This document shows, piece after piece, positions 17,697 through 26,576 of a DNA stretch of 64,000 bases. The stretch covers positions 87,170 to 151,169 of the forward strand of contig DVIT01000012.1 in NCBI GenBank assembly GCA_018711005.1. Reading direction: 5' to 3'. A program made the position numbers and the translations under genes. Source of the stretch: Candidatus Scybalocola faecigallinarum. GTDB taxonomy: Bacteria; Bacillota; Clostridia; Lachnospirales; Lachnospiraceae. The notes beneath the pieces are model-generated. The model had not been told where the DNA came from. It saw only the letters and a program-made list of their open reading frames with translations, and did not search any database. How positions within the stretch are numbered: position 1 is the stretch's first letter; each line of letters begins with the position of its first letter.

Positions 17697-18524
17697 ATGG
17701 CTACAAAGATTAAACGCGTTATTTTATATATTGCATTAATTCTTCTGGCAGTCATCTGTCTTCTGCCGTTCCTTTTAATGATCGTTAATGCTACCCGTAC
17801 CGGACAGGAAATTGTGCGTTCCTTTACATTGATTCCGGGCCGCGCTCTGGTAAACAACTGGAAGACAGTATTTAGTTACTTTAACCTGTTCCAGGGTATG
17901 TTAAACAGTTTGATCGTTGCTGTGCCATGTACAGTTTTCTCTGCCTACTTTTCGGCTCTGACTGCTTATGGTCTGCATATGTACAAATTTAAAGGCAATA
18001 AAGTGATTACCATGTGTATCGTCATTTTCATGATGATTCCTGCACAGTTAAGTCTCCTTGGTTTTTATGATCTGGTTTCCATGCTGGGACTTACAGACTC
18101 TTATCTGCCTTTGATCCTGCCATCCATTGCATCCGCCGGTACAGTATTTTTCTTAAGACAGTACTGTGAAGTATCTGTCCATCCGGCCCTGGTGGAAGCT
18201 GCCCGTATTGACGGTGCTGGAGAACTTCATATTTTCCATAGGATTATTCTCCCGCTCCTGGCTCCTGGTATTGCTACCATGTCCATTGGCGGTTTCATCG
18301 GAAGCTGGAACAACTACCTGACACCATTGGTATTGTTAAATACACCGAGCAAGTTCACACTTCCGGTTATGATCGCTTCCTTAAGAGCGTCCAACGATAT
18401 TTCTACAAACCAGGGTGCTATTTATCTGGCAGTTGCCATCTCCGTAATCCCGATCCTGATCGTGTTTGCATTCTGCTCTAAGTACATTATCAGCAGTATT
18501 TCCGCAGGCGGTGTTAAGGAGTAA
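17697..18524 (+). CDS. Sugar ABC transporter permease (MalG/UgpE-like)
   Basis: Second membrane subunit of the same importer, 275 residues with about six helices. The EAA loop reads VEAARIDGAGELHIFHRIILPLLAPG. GSWNNYLTPLVLLNTPSKFTLPV is characteristic of the MalG side. Its start follows GGAGGTAG at the end of the preceding gene. It closes the importer cistron and is followed by a terminator-like hairpin. Confidence 0.93.
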   Translation: MATKIKRVILYIALILLAVICLLPFLLMIVNATRTGQEIVRSFTLIPGRALVNNWKTVFSYFNLFQGMLNSLIVAVPCTVFSAYFSALTAYGLHMYKFKGNKVITMCIVIFMMIPAQLSLLGFYDLVSMLGLTDSYLPLILPSIASAGTVFFLRQYCEVSVHPALVEAARIDGAGELHIFHRIILPLLAPGIATMSIGGFIGSWNNYLTPLVLLNTPSKFTLPVMIASLRASNDISTNQGAIYLAVAISVIPILIVFAFCSKYIISSISAGGVKE

Positions 18525-18549
18525 TCTATACGTTTAATTAAAGACTGGT

Positions 18550-18605
18550 CGTCAGGTGATTTTTATGTATAATAGTATATGCATAAAATTGCCTGACGGC
18601 TTTTT
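18550..18605 (+). terminator. Terminator-like hairpin after the importer genes
   Basis: CGTCAGG (18550-18556) and CCTGACG (18592-18598) close a long AT-rich stem (inner TATGTAT/ATGCATA pairing), followed by GGCTTTTTG. Confidence 0.7.
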
Positions 18606-18731
18606 GTGGTATGAAGGATTCAGAATTTTTTACGGATTTTACACTGCTCCTGTGGTTCAGACGGATGTGAATTTTTCATACCAGAGAAAGTATTGGAAAA
18701 TATCTGTCTTATTGTTGAAAGGAGAAGGAAG

Positions 18732-20324
18732 ATGAAAGGAAAAATCCTCCTGGCAGCTATGATTGCAGCAGTATGTGTGGGGCTGGGCATTGTCAGCTTT
18801 ATAAGGACACAAGAGACATCAGGAGAGGACGCTGATGCGGAGGCACAGGACACTACTACACTGGACTGGTATATTAACTATTCATGGTTCGATTCCCAGT
18901 GGGGAGAAAATATTGTTTCAAAAAAGATCACAGAGGAGACCGGGGTCGATATAGAATTTATTGTTCCTAAAGGAACTGAAACTGAAAAACTGGATTCCAT
19001 GATTAATTCCGGAACCCTTCCGGATATTGTGACCATTGGCTGGTGGGAACCCCAGAACCAGGAAATGATCGAAAGCGGCATGGTGTATCCTTTAAATGTG
19101 CTGGCAGAAGCATATTCTCCGGATTTTTTTGATGTAGTTGATGAATCCCGGGTGCGCTGGTATACCCAGTCTGACGGAAATATTTACGGCTATCCCAACT
19201 ATTCTTTTACTTATGAGGATTTTGAGAATAATGAACTGACCTCTCATCAGAACTTTCTTGTACGGAAAGATATATACGAGGCTATAGGAAGCCCGGATAT
19301 GACTACGCCGGAGGGATTTGCAGCAGCGGTGAAAGCTGCGGCGGAAATGTTCCCGGAGGTGGATGGGGAACCGCTGATCCCTATTGGCTGTGATTCCTTT
19401 ACGGAAAACGGGTGTACATCCTTTGACAACTACCTTCTGAATTTTCTGGCCATTCCTTATGAGCAGGACGGCCAGTATTATGATCGTTATACAGATCCGG
19501 AGTATATCCGCTGGCTGAAAGTATTCCGCCAGCTTGGAGAGGACGGCTATTTAAAGGATGAGATCTTTATAGACCGGCGCTCCCAGCTGGAGGAAAAGCT
19601 TGTCCAGGGACGGTATTTCTGCCTGCTCTATCAAAATAAAGATATTGAAGACCCTCAGAAGCAGATCTATCTGGAGGATCCGGAAAGAGTCTATATGGCT
19701 GTTGAGGGGCCTCGAAATTCTGCCGGCGACGATCCGGTGCTTCCGACCCAGGGGATCAATGGATGGTCGCTGACCTATATTTCCAAAAACTGCAAGAATC
19801 CGGAGAAAGCCATTGAGCTGATGACCTATATGCTCAGCGAGGAAGGGCAAAAGCTTGCCTATATTGGAGAAGAAGGAACCATGTACACCCAGGAGGGGGA
19901 TGTGACTACCATAAAGCCTGAAGTGCTGTCGCTTTTGAATTCAGACCGGGAGGCCTACGAGGCCGTTTATGGCGCTGATGACACGTACTGGATGCTGCAA
20001 AACGGTGTCAGCCAGCTTCAGTGGCAGACGCCTATGCTGGACTGCTTTGCCCAGCTTCGGGACTGGACCCGGCCTTATGTGGCATATACAGGCCAGTATG
20101 ACTTAAGCTTTTCAGATCCCCAGACAGCGGCGCTGTATGACCATATGCAGTATTTGTGGGGGATAACGCTGCCAAAGCTTCTCATGGCAGACAGTGATGA
20201 GGAATTTGACCGGATCCTGGAGGAATATGTCCAGACCCGGGAGGAGGAGGGGTATGCCCAGTTTGCGGCAGCCGCAACTCAGATGTACAAGTTAAATAAA
20301 CAAAAATTAGGAATGGAAGAATGA
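18732..20324 (+). CDS. Second extracellular solute-binding protein (LplA-like), possibly sensory
   Basis: A 530-residue family 1 binding protein of the long LplA/YtcQ type: LDWYINYSWFDSQWGENIVSKKITEETGVDIEF and LDSMINSGTLPDIVTIGWW. The N-terminus has one hydrophobic segment (residues about 4-23), but its Cys sits in AAVCVG, not a good lipobox, so it may stay membrane-anchored by the uncleaved helix. The start ATG 18732 (AAAGGAGAAGG upstream) replaces the track start 18693. It overlaps the kinase gene by 4 bp (ATGA), so it may act as the ligand-presenting partner of the kinase rather than as a second transport receptor. Confidence 0.85.
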   Translation: MKGKILLAAMIAAVCVGLGIVSFIRTQETSGEDADAEAQDTTTLDWYINYSWFDSQWGENIVSKKITEETGVDIEFIVPKGTETEKLDSMINSGTLPDIVTIGWWEPQNQEMIESGMVYPLNVLAEAYSPDFFDVVDESRVRWYTQSDGNIYGYPNYSFTYEDFENNELTSHQNFLVRKDIYEAIGSPDMTTPEGFAAAVKAAAEMFPEVDGEPLIPIGCDSFTENGCTSFDNYLLNFLAIPYEQDGQYYDRYTDPEYIRWLKVFRQLGEDGYLKDEIFIDRRSQLEEKLVQGRYFCLLYQNKDIEDPQKQIYLEDPERVYMAVEGPRNSAGDDPVLPTQGINGWSLTYISKNCKNPEKAIELMTYMLSEEGQKLAYIGEEGTMYTQEGDVTTIKPEVLSLLNSDREAYEAVYGADDTYWMLQNGVSQLQWQTPMLDCFAQLRDWTRPYVAYTGQYDLSFSDPQTAALYDHMQYLWGITLPKLLMADSDEEFDRILEEYVQTREEEGYAQFAAAATQMYKLNKQKLGMEE

Positions 20325-22138
20325 GAAAAAAAGGTAAGGAAGTTTTTAACGGTTACAAATTGAATAAAAAGTTTACCATTGTCATTCTTTTGGTACTGGC
20401 AGTTTGTCTCATGTTTTTTACGATTAACTCTTTTACGACAACAAAGAATATGATTGTTTCCCAAAGTATCCAGGAGACGCTGCGGTGGCTGGATGAGGAC
20501 TATTCTTCTGTCCAGAAAATGACAGAGCTGTGTTATATGTCTGCCCAGATCTTTTTAGAGGATCGGGAGCTGAAGGACTTTCTGGAAGATCTGAAAGATG
20601 GAAAAGAAATGACGCCTGACCAGTATTATGATTTTTTTAAGACCAATATTAATACAATGGAGAGTATGGTCAACAGTAACCCGTATTTGTACCAGATCCG
20701 TGTTTATGCCTATAACAATTCATTTCCGGAAATGGATCCTATTTTGTACCATATGGACCGTCTGGAAAGATTCCCGTGGGCGGCCACCTTTGAATCCGGG
20801 ACATGGCAGATGGATTATCCGGACTACCTTCTTTCCCGGTCGGATCAGCATCATCTGATCTCCCTGGTCAGCACCATGACCAATGGACGGGGAGAGGAGA
20901 TCGGTGTCGTTGAGGCCGTCGTATCTATGGAGGAAATGTTTCCCAGGATCTATTCTGCGGATGAATACAGCTGGAGCTGTTTTGTAAAGGAGGATGGCAC
21001 CATTGTATCCTCATCGGCAAATTCCTTTTGGGAAAACTCAAAAGAGGAAATTATCGATGTCCTTCCCAGGACAACCTCCTATGATTATATATATACATCC
21101 ATTAACGGCCACGAGGTGATCATTGCCGGCCAGTACATGGAAAAATTTTCGGGAACATATGTATGCCTGTACAGTCTGGCCCAGCAGTCCAGGCAAATGT
21201 TTTTGCAGCAGGCACAAAACATCCTGGTGATCATTCTTGTCTTTCTGGTCATGGCTATTGTGATCAATATTACGGTCAAGTCTCTGTTTAAGCGCTTCTA
21301 TGTAATCCTTGGCGTGGTGCGTAAGGTACAGGACGGGGATCTGGATGAGCGCATCCCTGTTTCCGGCAAGGACGAGATCAGTGAAATGGCCGTCCAGATC
21401 AATGCAATGCTGGATAATATCCAGGTATTGATGCGGGATAAGATTGACAGGGAGGTGCTTGTAAAAAATACAGAGATTAAAGCCCTCCAGAATCAGATTA
21501 ATGCCCATTTTATATACAATGTGCTGGAATCTATCAAAATGATGGCGGAAATTGATGAAAAGTATGAGATTTCTGACGCTATTACCGCTCTAGGTGAGCT
21601 GCTGCGCTACAACCTGAAATGGACGTCAAGCAATGTGACGATCCGGGAGGAGATTGCCTATATCCGGAATTATATCCGCCTGATGAACCTGCGGTATGAT
21701 TTTGCCATTATTTTGTCTGTGAATATTGACGGGGAAATTTATGAACAGAGGATCCCTAAAATGTCCCTGCAGCCTATTGTGGAAAATGCCATCCTTCACG
21801 GAATCGCCCAGCTGGGAGAGGATGCGACGATTTATATTAAGTCCATTGCCTGGGGTGATGATTTTGCCATTACGATTACCGATTCCGGTGTGGGTATGGA
21901 TGAAGAACACCGGCTGCTTCTGGAAAAGAAGATCAACGGAGAAATTGATGATCCGGATTCAAAACACGGGATTGGCCTGAAAAACGTTAATTATCGTATA
22001 AAAATGCAGTTTGGAGAGGAATATGGACTGACTGTCCATTCCATGGAAGGATGCTATACGAAGATCACGGTGCGCCTTCCCAGATTTTCTGAAAAAAAGG
22101 ATGATAAAAATGCAGACCTTATTAATCGTGGAAGATGA
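20321..22138 (+). CDS. YesM-family sensor histidine kinase
   Basis: Membrane sensor of a YesM/YesN two-component system, typical of polysaccharide-use loci. Helix 1 is at about residues 17-38 and an extracellular Cache-like sensor spans about 40-290. Helix 2 is ILVIILVFLVMAIVINITV (about 302-320), followed by a HAMP linker. The His-kinase core has the phosphoacceptor in QNQINAHFIYNVLESIK, and the ATPase domain has QPIVENAILHGI and the G-box GIGLKNVNYRI. The Asn-Pro of the usual INPHFLYN is Asn-Ala here. The gene overlaps both neighbours, so binding protein, kinase and regulator should be co-produced. Confidence 0.93.
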   Translation: MRKKGKEVFNGYKLNKKFTIVILLVLAVCLMFFTINSFTTTKNMIVSQSIQETLRWLDEDYSSVQKMTELCYMSAQIFLEDRELKDFLEDLKDGKEMTPDQYYDFFKTNINTMESMVNSNPYLYQIRVYAYNNSFPEMDPILYHMDRLERFPWAATFESGTWQMDYPDYLLSRSDQHHLISLVSTMTNGRGEEIGVVEAVVSMEEMFPRIYSADEYSWSCFVKEDGTIVSSSANSFWENSKEEIIDVLPRTTSYDYIYTSINGHEVIIAGQYMEKFSGTYVCLYSLAQQSRQMFLQQAQNILVIILVFLVMAIVINITVKSLFKRFYVILGVVRKVQDGDLDERIPVSGKDEISEMAVQINAMLDNIQVLMRDKIDREVLVKNTEIKALQNQINAHFIYNVLESIKMMAEIDEKYEISDAITALGELLRYNLKWTSSNVTIREEIAYIRNYIRLMNLRYDFAIILSVNIDGEIYEQRIPKMSLQPIVENAILHGIAQLGEDATIYIKSIAWGDDFAITITDSGVGMDEEHRLLLEKKINGEIDDPDSKHGIGLKNVNYRIKMQFGEEYGLTVHSMEGCYTKITVRLPRFSEKKDDKNADLINRGR

Positions 22139-23555
22139 AAAATTAATACGAAAAGGCATTGCCGCTATGGCTTCAAGAAGTCCGGTGCATATTGATGAGA
22201 TCCTGGAATGCCGTAATGGCGAGGAAGCCATGAAGATTTTAAGGTCCAGGAAGATCGACACCGTATTTATGGATATCCGTATGCCCAAAATGGATGGCCT
22301 GGAGCTGGCGCGCCAGATGGAAACCTTAGAGGAAAAGCCGGATGTGGTAGTGATCAGCGGCTATGATGATTTTAACTATGCTGTGGAGATGCTCAAACAC
22401 GGCGTGTTTGACTACGTGCTTAAACCTGTAAAGCGGGAAACCATTGAAGATCTCCTTGTAAATCTTGAGAAAAAGCAGCAGAAAAATATTACAAAAGCCA
22501 AAAAGGAGATACAGCTCCTTTATCATCAGATCAAGTTTATGCAGGAATCCAATATGACCCGGGGGGATATGGACAATGCCCAGAAGCAGTACCGGGAGAT
22601 ATATGGCGATGAGGAATATGTACTCATCTGCGCGCCTCAAAGGAGCGGCTTTAGCGAGGAAAATTTCCAGGGCGTATTTTTGGAAAATGTACAGGGACAG
22701 AACCTGTTCCTTTTACCGGTGCGGTATTTTGAGGAATGGAGCAAACAGACTCAGATCCGCTGCTTTGGTGTCAGCAGCAGCCAGGCGAATTTTTATCAGT
22801 GCAGCCAGGCCTGCAATGAGGCCAGGGATGCACGAGTGGATGCATTTATTAAATGCAGGCCTATGGTGCGGTTTTCCGAATGCAGCGAATATACGCCGTC
22901 AGAGGCAGAGCTTAAGGATATGGAGCAATTTGTGGAACAGTTCGTCCGGCAGATTTCTACAAAAAACAGAGATACAGCCCTGCGGCGTTTTGAAGGCATG
23001 TACTTTGAGGCCAGACACGGGCGCAGATCGCCGGTAGATGTTTTGAAAATGACAGAAAATATCCAAAAGATGATGACAGATGTCTATCAGACATTGATTC
23101 CGGAGGATAAAAAAGGACTGCTAAAATATGAATCGCCGTTTAATTTTGAAGATGCCGAAGCTTTTATGACGGAATTTAAAACATGGATCGGCCAGATCGT
23201 TGGCTGTCTTTCCGATGAGTTTGTTTCAGATCAGAATAAAAGGAAGATCCGGGAAGCTGTGGATTATATCCATGAAAATTATTATAAGGATCTGAATATG
23301 GCCCAGGTGTCCAACTATGTGTCCATGAACTATTCCCTGTTTTCCCTGGCCTTTAAGGAATATACCGGAGTGAATTTTGTCAATTACCTGAAAAATATGC
23401 GTATCCGGGAAGCGAAACGTCTGCTTGTGGAAACCGATCTGAAGATCACAGATATCAGCCATAAAGTGGGATATGAAAACGATAAGCACTTTATGAAGAT
23501 CTTTAAGAACATTTGCGGTGTTTCTCCGTCAGATTACCGGAAAAATCAGCTTTGA
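22110..23555 (+). CDS. YesN-family response regulator (receiver plus AraC-type DNA-binding domain)
   Basis: Partner of the preceding kinase. The receiver domain has the acidic pair in IVEDEKLIR, the phosphorylated Asp in DTVFMDIRMPKMDG, and the Lys in DYVLKPVKRE. A middle region of about 200 residues follows, then a two-helix-turn-helix AraC domain (EYTGVNFVNYLKNMRIREAKRLL, DISHKVGYENDKHFMKIFK). The start ATG 22110 is chosen because AAAAGG lies nine bases upstream; ATG 22101 would abut it. It presumably activates the importer and enzyme promoters upstream. The final promoter of the locus overlaps its stop codon. Confidence 0.92.
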   Translation: MQTLLIVEDEKLIRKGIAAMASRSPVHIDEILECRNGEEAMKILRSRKIDTVFMDIRMPKMDGLELARQMETLEEKPDVVVISGYDDFNYAVEMLKHGVFDYVLKPVKRETIEDLLVNLEKKQQKNITKAKKEIQLLYHQIKFMQESNMTRGDMDNAQKQYREIYGDEEYVLICAPQRSGFSEENFQGVFLENVQGQNLFLLPVRYFEEWSKQTQIRCFGVSSSQANFYQCSQACNEARDARVDAFIKCRPMVRFSECSEYTPSEAELKDMEQFVEQFVRQISTKNRDTALRRFEGMYFEARHGRRSPVDVLKMTENIQKMMTDVYQTLIPEDKKGLLKYESPFNFEDAEAFMTEFKTWIGQIVGCLSDEFVSDQNKRKIREAVDYIHENYYKDLNMAQVSNYVSMNYSLFSLAFKEYTGVNFVNYLKNMRIREAKRLLVETDLKITDISHKVGYENDKHFMKIFKNICGVSPSDYRKNQL

Positions 23556-23580
23556 CCCGGATGAAGATCCTGTGTATAAT
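23552..23580 (+). promoter_or_regulatory. Near-consensus sigma-A promoter of the carboxylesterase gene
   Basis: TTGACC (23552-23557), a 17-bp spacer and a perfect TATAAT (23575-23580). The -35 overlaps the stop codon of the response-regulator gene, so the esterase can be transcribed independently of the operon. Confidence 0.7.
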
Positions 23581-23686
23581 AGTAACAGAGCCACAGACCG
23601 GTCCGGTTATACGGCAGGGACATGACGGCCGGTGAACTGGCGGGCTTTTTGAATGACTGGGATTTTTCAGGATGGAGGTAAGATAA

Positions 23687-25036
23687 ATGTCATCAATGAT
23701 CGTTGAAACGAAGTACGGAAAGCTTCAGGGGGTAAAAGAGGATGGATGTATTGTATTTAAAGGCGTTCCTTATGCCATGCCCCCTGTAGGAGATTTAAGG
23801 TTTAAGGCTCCCAGGCCGCCCATGCCCTGGGATGGTGTTTTAAAGGCCGATGCCTTTAGCTGCCGCAGCGCCCAGAATGATATTAACACGCCGGATACTT
23901 TTTACGGAAAAGAGTTTTACCAGGAAAAGGTATTTGCCACACCAGTGTCGGAGGACAGCCTGTATTTGAATCTTTGGGTGCCGGAAGACGCTTTGGCCGG
24001 GGAGGCAGAGGAGAGACATTCCTTTCCGGTGGCAGTTTATATCCATGGCGGTGCATTTTTAGGCGGGTGCGGCCATGAGGCAGAGTTTCGCACCGGGGCT
24101 TACGGAAAAAAGGGCGTGATCCTGGTAACCATCAACTACCGCTTGGGCGTTTTCGGTTTCCTTGCCCATCCGTGGCTGGAAGCTGAGGATGATGTGGCCT
24201 GCGGCAATTACGGGATCATGGATCAGATTGCTGCCCTGGACTGGATCCGGGAAAATATCCGGGCCTTTGGCGGCGATCCGGAAAATATTACGATTTTTGG
24301 CCAGTCTGCCGGGTGCATCAGTGTCCAGACCCTTCTTTCCACACCTTATGCCAAAGGCAAATTTGCCAAGGCCATCCTTCAAAGCGGCGCCGGCTATCCG
24401 GTGGTCGTTCAGCGGGATGTAACCCTGGACCAGGCTTTTGAGTACGGAAAAATGGTGGCGGAAAAGGCCGGAGCTGCTTCCCTGGAGGAATTGAGAGCCG
24501 TGTCCATGGAGACACTGCTGGCGGTTCAGGGAGAAATTTCAGAAGAACTTATGTCAACCGGGCAGGGGCTGGTTTTTTGCCCGGTGCTTAACAGAAAGTT
24601 CCGCACACAGACCTATGACGGGGCGGTTGAAAACGGAACCATTGCCAATGTGCCGACCATGATCGGTTCAACAAGAAATGATATTACCGTAACCCCGGAA
24701 GAAGCCGCTTCCCAGCAGAGCCGTTTCCGTGAGAGCTGCAGAGGCTGGGCACTTGCTATGGAAAAGCTGGGTCATGCACCGTCCTATGTGTATTACTTTA
24801 AGCGGAGCATGCCCGGAGACGACGCCGGGGCGTTCCATTCGTCAGAGCTGTGGTATATGTTCGGCACACAGAAACGGTGCTGGCGCCCGCTGACTGAAGG
24901 AGATGACCGTCTGGCCGAAACTATGGTATCTTATTGGACCAACTTTATGAAAAACGGCAGTCCGGAAGGTCCCGGTCTGAAGCTGTGGCCGCCATGCACT
25001 GCAGAAGATCCTTTTGAAATGGAATTTGATATTTAA
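23687..25036 (+). CDS. Type-B carboxylesterase family protein
   Basis: An alpha/beta-hydrolase of the carboxylesterase type-B family. The oxyanion motif is VYIHGGAFLGG, the nucleophile Ser is in ITIFGQSAGCISVQ, the N-terminal motif is KGVPYAMPPVGDLRF, and the likely catalytic His is in GAFHSSELWYMFG near the C-terminus. At 449 residues it is shorter than typical members (about 500). There is no signal peptide, so it is cytosolic. It may remove ester decorations (acetyl or acyl groups) from imported sugars, but it has its own promoter and may serve another purpose. Confidence 0.85.
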   Translation: MSSMIVETKYGKLQGVKEDGCIVFKGVPYAMPPVGDLRFKAPRPPMPWDGVLKADAFSCRSAQNDINTPDTFYGKEFYQEKVFATPVSEDSLYLNLWVPEDALAGEAEERHSFPVAVYIHGGAFLGGCGHEAEFRTGAYGKKGVILVTINYRLGVFGFLAHPWLEAEDDVACGNYGIMDQIAALDWIRENIRAFGGDPENITIFGQSAGCISVQTLLSTPYAKGKFAKAILQSGAGYPVVVQRDVTLDQAFEYGKMVAEKAGAASLEELRAVSMETLLAVQGEISEELMSTGQGLVFCPVLNRKFRTQTYDGAVENGTIANVPTMIGSTRNDITVTPEEAASQQSRFRESCRGWALAMEKLGHAPSYVYYFKRSMPGDDAGAFHSSELWYMFGTQKRCWRPLTEGDDRLAETMVSYWTNFMKNGSPEGPGLKLWPPCTAEDPFEMEFDI

Positions 25037-25045
25037 TAGGATGGT

Positions 25046-25095
25046 GTGAGGACAGGGAGCCTGTCCTCACGCCTGGCTGGTTACTATTCACAGCC
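25046..25095. repeat. Perfect hairpin plus TTACTATTCACAGCC motif between convergent genes
   Basis: GTGAGGACAGG/CCTGTCCTCAC is a perfect 11-bp stem with a 3-base loop (25046-25070). No T-run follows on either strand. GGCTGGTTACTATTCACAGCC (25075-25095) follows it directly; this resembles, distantly, the GTAACTATTCAGC palindrome family seen elsewhere in the window. The spacer separates convergent genes, so the hairpin may end transcription from one side. Confidence 0.5.
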
Positions 25096-25126
25096 ACCCC
25101 ACCCGCATGAGCGGCTATTTGGGGGA

Positions 25127-25720
25127 TCATAAAAAATTAAGGATCTGTGAAAAACCTGCGGTTCCCACACTGTAAAGGGCAATGACAAAGGGTTTGCCCA
25201 GAAGGATGATGGTCACAAACTTTTTCCAGCGGATCTTTGTCAGACCGGCCACAAAGCATAGGACATCATCCGGTGCGGTGGGAAGAAATATGGCAAGTAA
25301 AAAAATAATATCAAACTTTTTACCCTTTTCCAGCCAGGAAATATATTTATTATAGGTTTCTTCTTTAACAAACTTTTTTACAAGAGAAGTGCCGTACCGT
25401 CTGGCCAGGTAAAAGGCAGCGACAGAACCGATACATACGCCAATATAGCTGTAAATGAATCCCGCGATGGGCCCGAAGATCAATGCTCCGGCAATACATG
25501 TAACAAATCCGGGCAGCATAGGAATGATCACCTGGAGTGCCTGGATGAACATAAAGATCAGCGGCCCCCAAAGTCCGGCGCTGCCGATAAATGCCTGAAG
25601 GGTCTCTACAGATTCAAAAATCCCGGCCCGGTATCCGGCAATAGCCAGGGCGGCACACGCAATGATCAGAAATACGGTCATTACCTTTGAAATAATTGAA
25701 ACATAGTTTTTCTTGGCCAT
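25127..25720 (-). CDS. TVP38/TMEM64 family (DedA-like) membrane protein
   Basis: A 197-residue polytopic membrane protein with a SNARE-associated/VTT domain. The family core is visible: a re-entrant loop near PMLPGFVTCIAGALIFGPIAGFIYSYIG, VGSVAAFYLARRYG-type residues, and FLPTAPDDVLCFVAGLTKI. Relatives are implicated in lipid scrambling or general membrane homeostasis; no specific substrate can be given. It is a single-gene minus-strand unit. Confidence 0.9.
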   Translation of the reverse strand: MAKKNYVSIISKVMTVFLIIACAALAIAGYRAGIFESVETLQAFIGSAGLWGPLIFMFIQALQVIIPMLPGFVTCIAGALIFGPIAGFIYSYIGVCIGSVAAFYLARRYGTSLVKKFVKEETYNKYISWLEKGKKFDIIFLLAIFLPTAPDDVLCFVAGLTKIRWKKFVTIILLGKPFVIALYSVGTAGFSQILNFL

Positions 25721-25894
25721 GTGTCAGTCGCTCCTTTGTTTATGGTCTTATCCTATTATAAAAGAAAACCTTGAAAATTTTATGTGCTTTTTTTAAAAAA
25801 TTATTAAAAAGATAAGGCGCTTTTTACAGCAATTTTTGCCAGGAAGCGGCGGTTCAGACTTTCAGATACATGCTGCCTGAAAAGCCTCAACATA

Positions 25895-25939
25895 CAAAAA
25901 GGCTTTGATAAGTACGGGGGCCCGCTGCCTATCAAAACC
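25895..25939 (-). terminator. Terminator of the HPr-like gene
   Basis: On the minus strand GGTTTTGATA pairs with TATCAAAGCC, followed by TTTTTG. It lies 18 bp beyond the HPr-like stop codon. Confidence 0.75.
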
Positions 25940-25956
25940 TTCCTGTATGGATTCCG

Positions 25957-26208
25957 TCACATTTTCGAAAGAAAACCTTCAATCCGATTGAGGGCATTCT
26001 CCTCATCCCTTCCCGATGTATATAGTGTAATTTCATCTCCGCTTTTCAGACATATTCCGAGTACACCAACAATGTTTTTAACATTGATCGTCTGGCTGCC
26101 TTTCTGTAAGTAGATACTGCTGTCGAACCGTGAAGCTGTTTGAACGAGTAACGAAATTGGTTTTGGGTATGTACCACTTGATGAGCCAACAACAACCTGC
26201 TTTTCCAT
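25957..26208 (-). CDS. HPr-like protein lacking the phosphorylatable histidine
   Basis: An 83-residue protein with the HPr fold, recognisable from LLVQTASRFDSSIYL, the INVKNIVGVLGICLKSGDEITLYTSG segment and the C-terminal helix ENALNRIEGFL. The active-site stretch GLHARPA of HPr reads GTYPKPI, so His15 is Tyr and Arg17 is Lys. The Ser46 site (KSIMGV) reads KNIVGV. It therefore should not accept phosphate from enzyme I or HPr kinase and is more likely regulatory, by analogy with Crh, which has Gln at position 15. The start ATG 26208 has AGGAGGTG seven bases upstream; the track start is a GTG two codons earlier. No PTS genes are nearby. Confidence 0.83.
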   Translation of the reverse strand: MEKQVVVGSSSGTYPKPISLLVQTASRFDSSIYLQKGSQTINVKNIVGVLGICLKSGDEITLYTSGRDEENALNRIEGFLSKM

Positions 26209-26531
26209 AGGCACACCTCCTGTCCTGCTAGAGAAGCATAGGAAAAATGGTGATCAGGCTGTACTTTAACAACCTGAAGTTTACATTTTCAGTATACACT
26301 ATTCTTGGCCAAAATGCTAGTGCGAGTTTATAAAAAATTTGTAAAAATTAGGCAAAGTGATAAAAAACATATAAAGTCAAGATTAAAATGTAAAAAAATT
26401 AAAGAGCGTGTTTAAATTTTCCAGAGAAAAAGACTGAGTAAATTGTGTATATTTCCGAATAATGACCTTTAAATCCGGAATAATTGTCTCTTTATACAGA
26501 AATTTTTGTAAAATATACACATTTCGTCAGG
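26209..26531. other. AT-rich gene-free stretch upstream of the HPr-like gene
   Basis: About 320 bp without a credible ORF. It must carry the minus-strand promoter of the HPr-like gene, but I see no clear consensus boxes, and no repeat or RNA-like structure stands out. Confidence 0.5.
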
Positions 26532-26572
26532 TAAAAAAACACCCGGGATACCGCAATTGCGGCAGCCCGGGG
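26532..26572 (-). terminator. Terminator of the AEC transporter gene
   Basis: On the minus strand CCCGGG-CT-GCCGCAATTGCGG-TAT-CCCGGG forms a two-tier hairpin, followed by TGTTTTTTT. Confidence 0.88.
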
Positions 26573-26576
26573 AGGG

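Noticed and set aside
25046-25070. Perfect GTGAGGACAGG hairpin as a terminator
   Set aside because: The stem is perfect, but no T-run follows on either strand, so it is listed as a repeat rather than a terminator.
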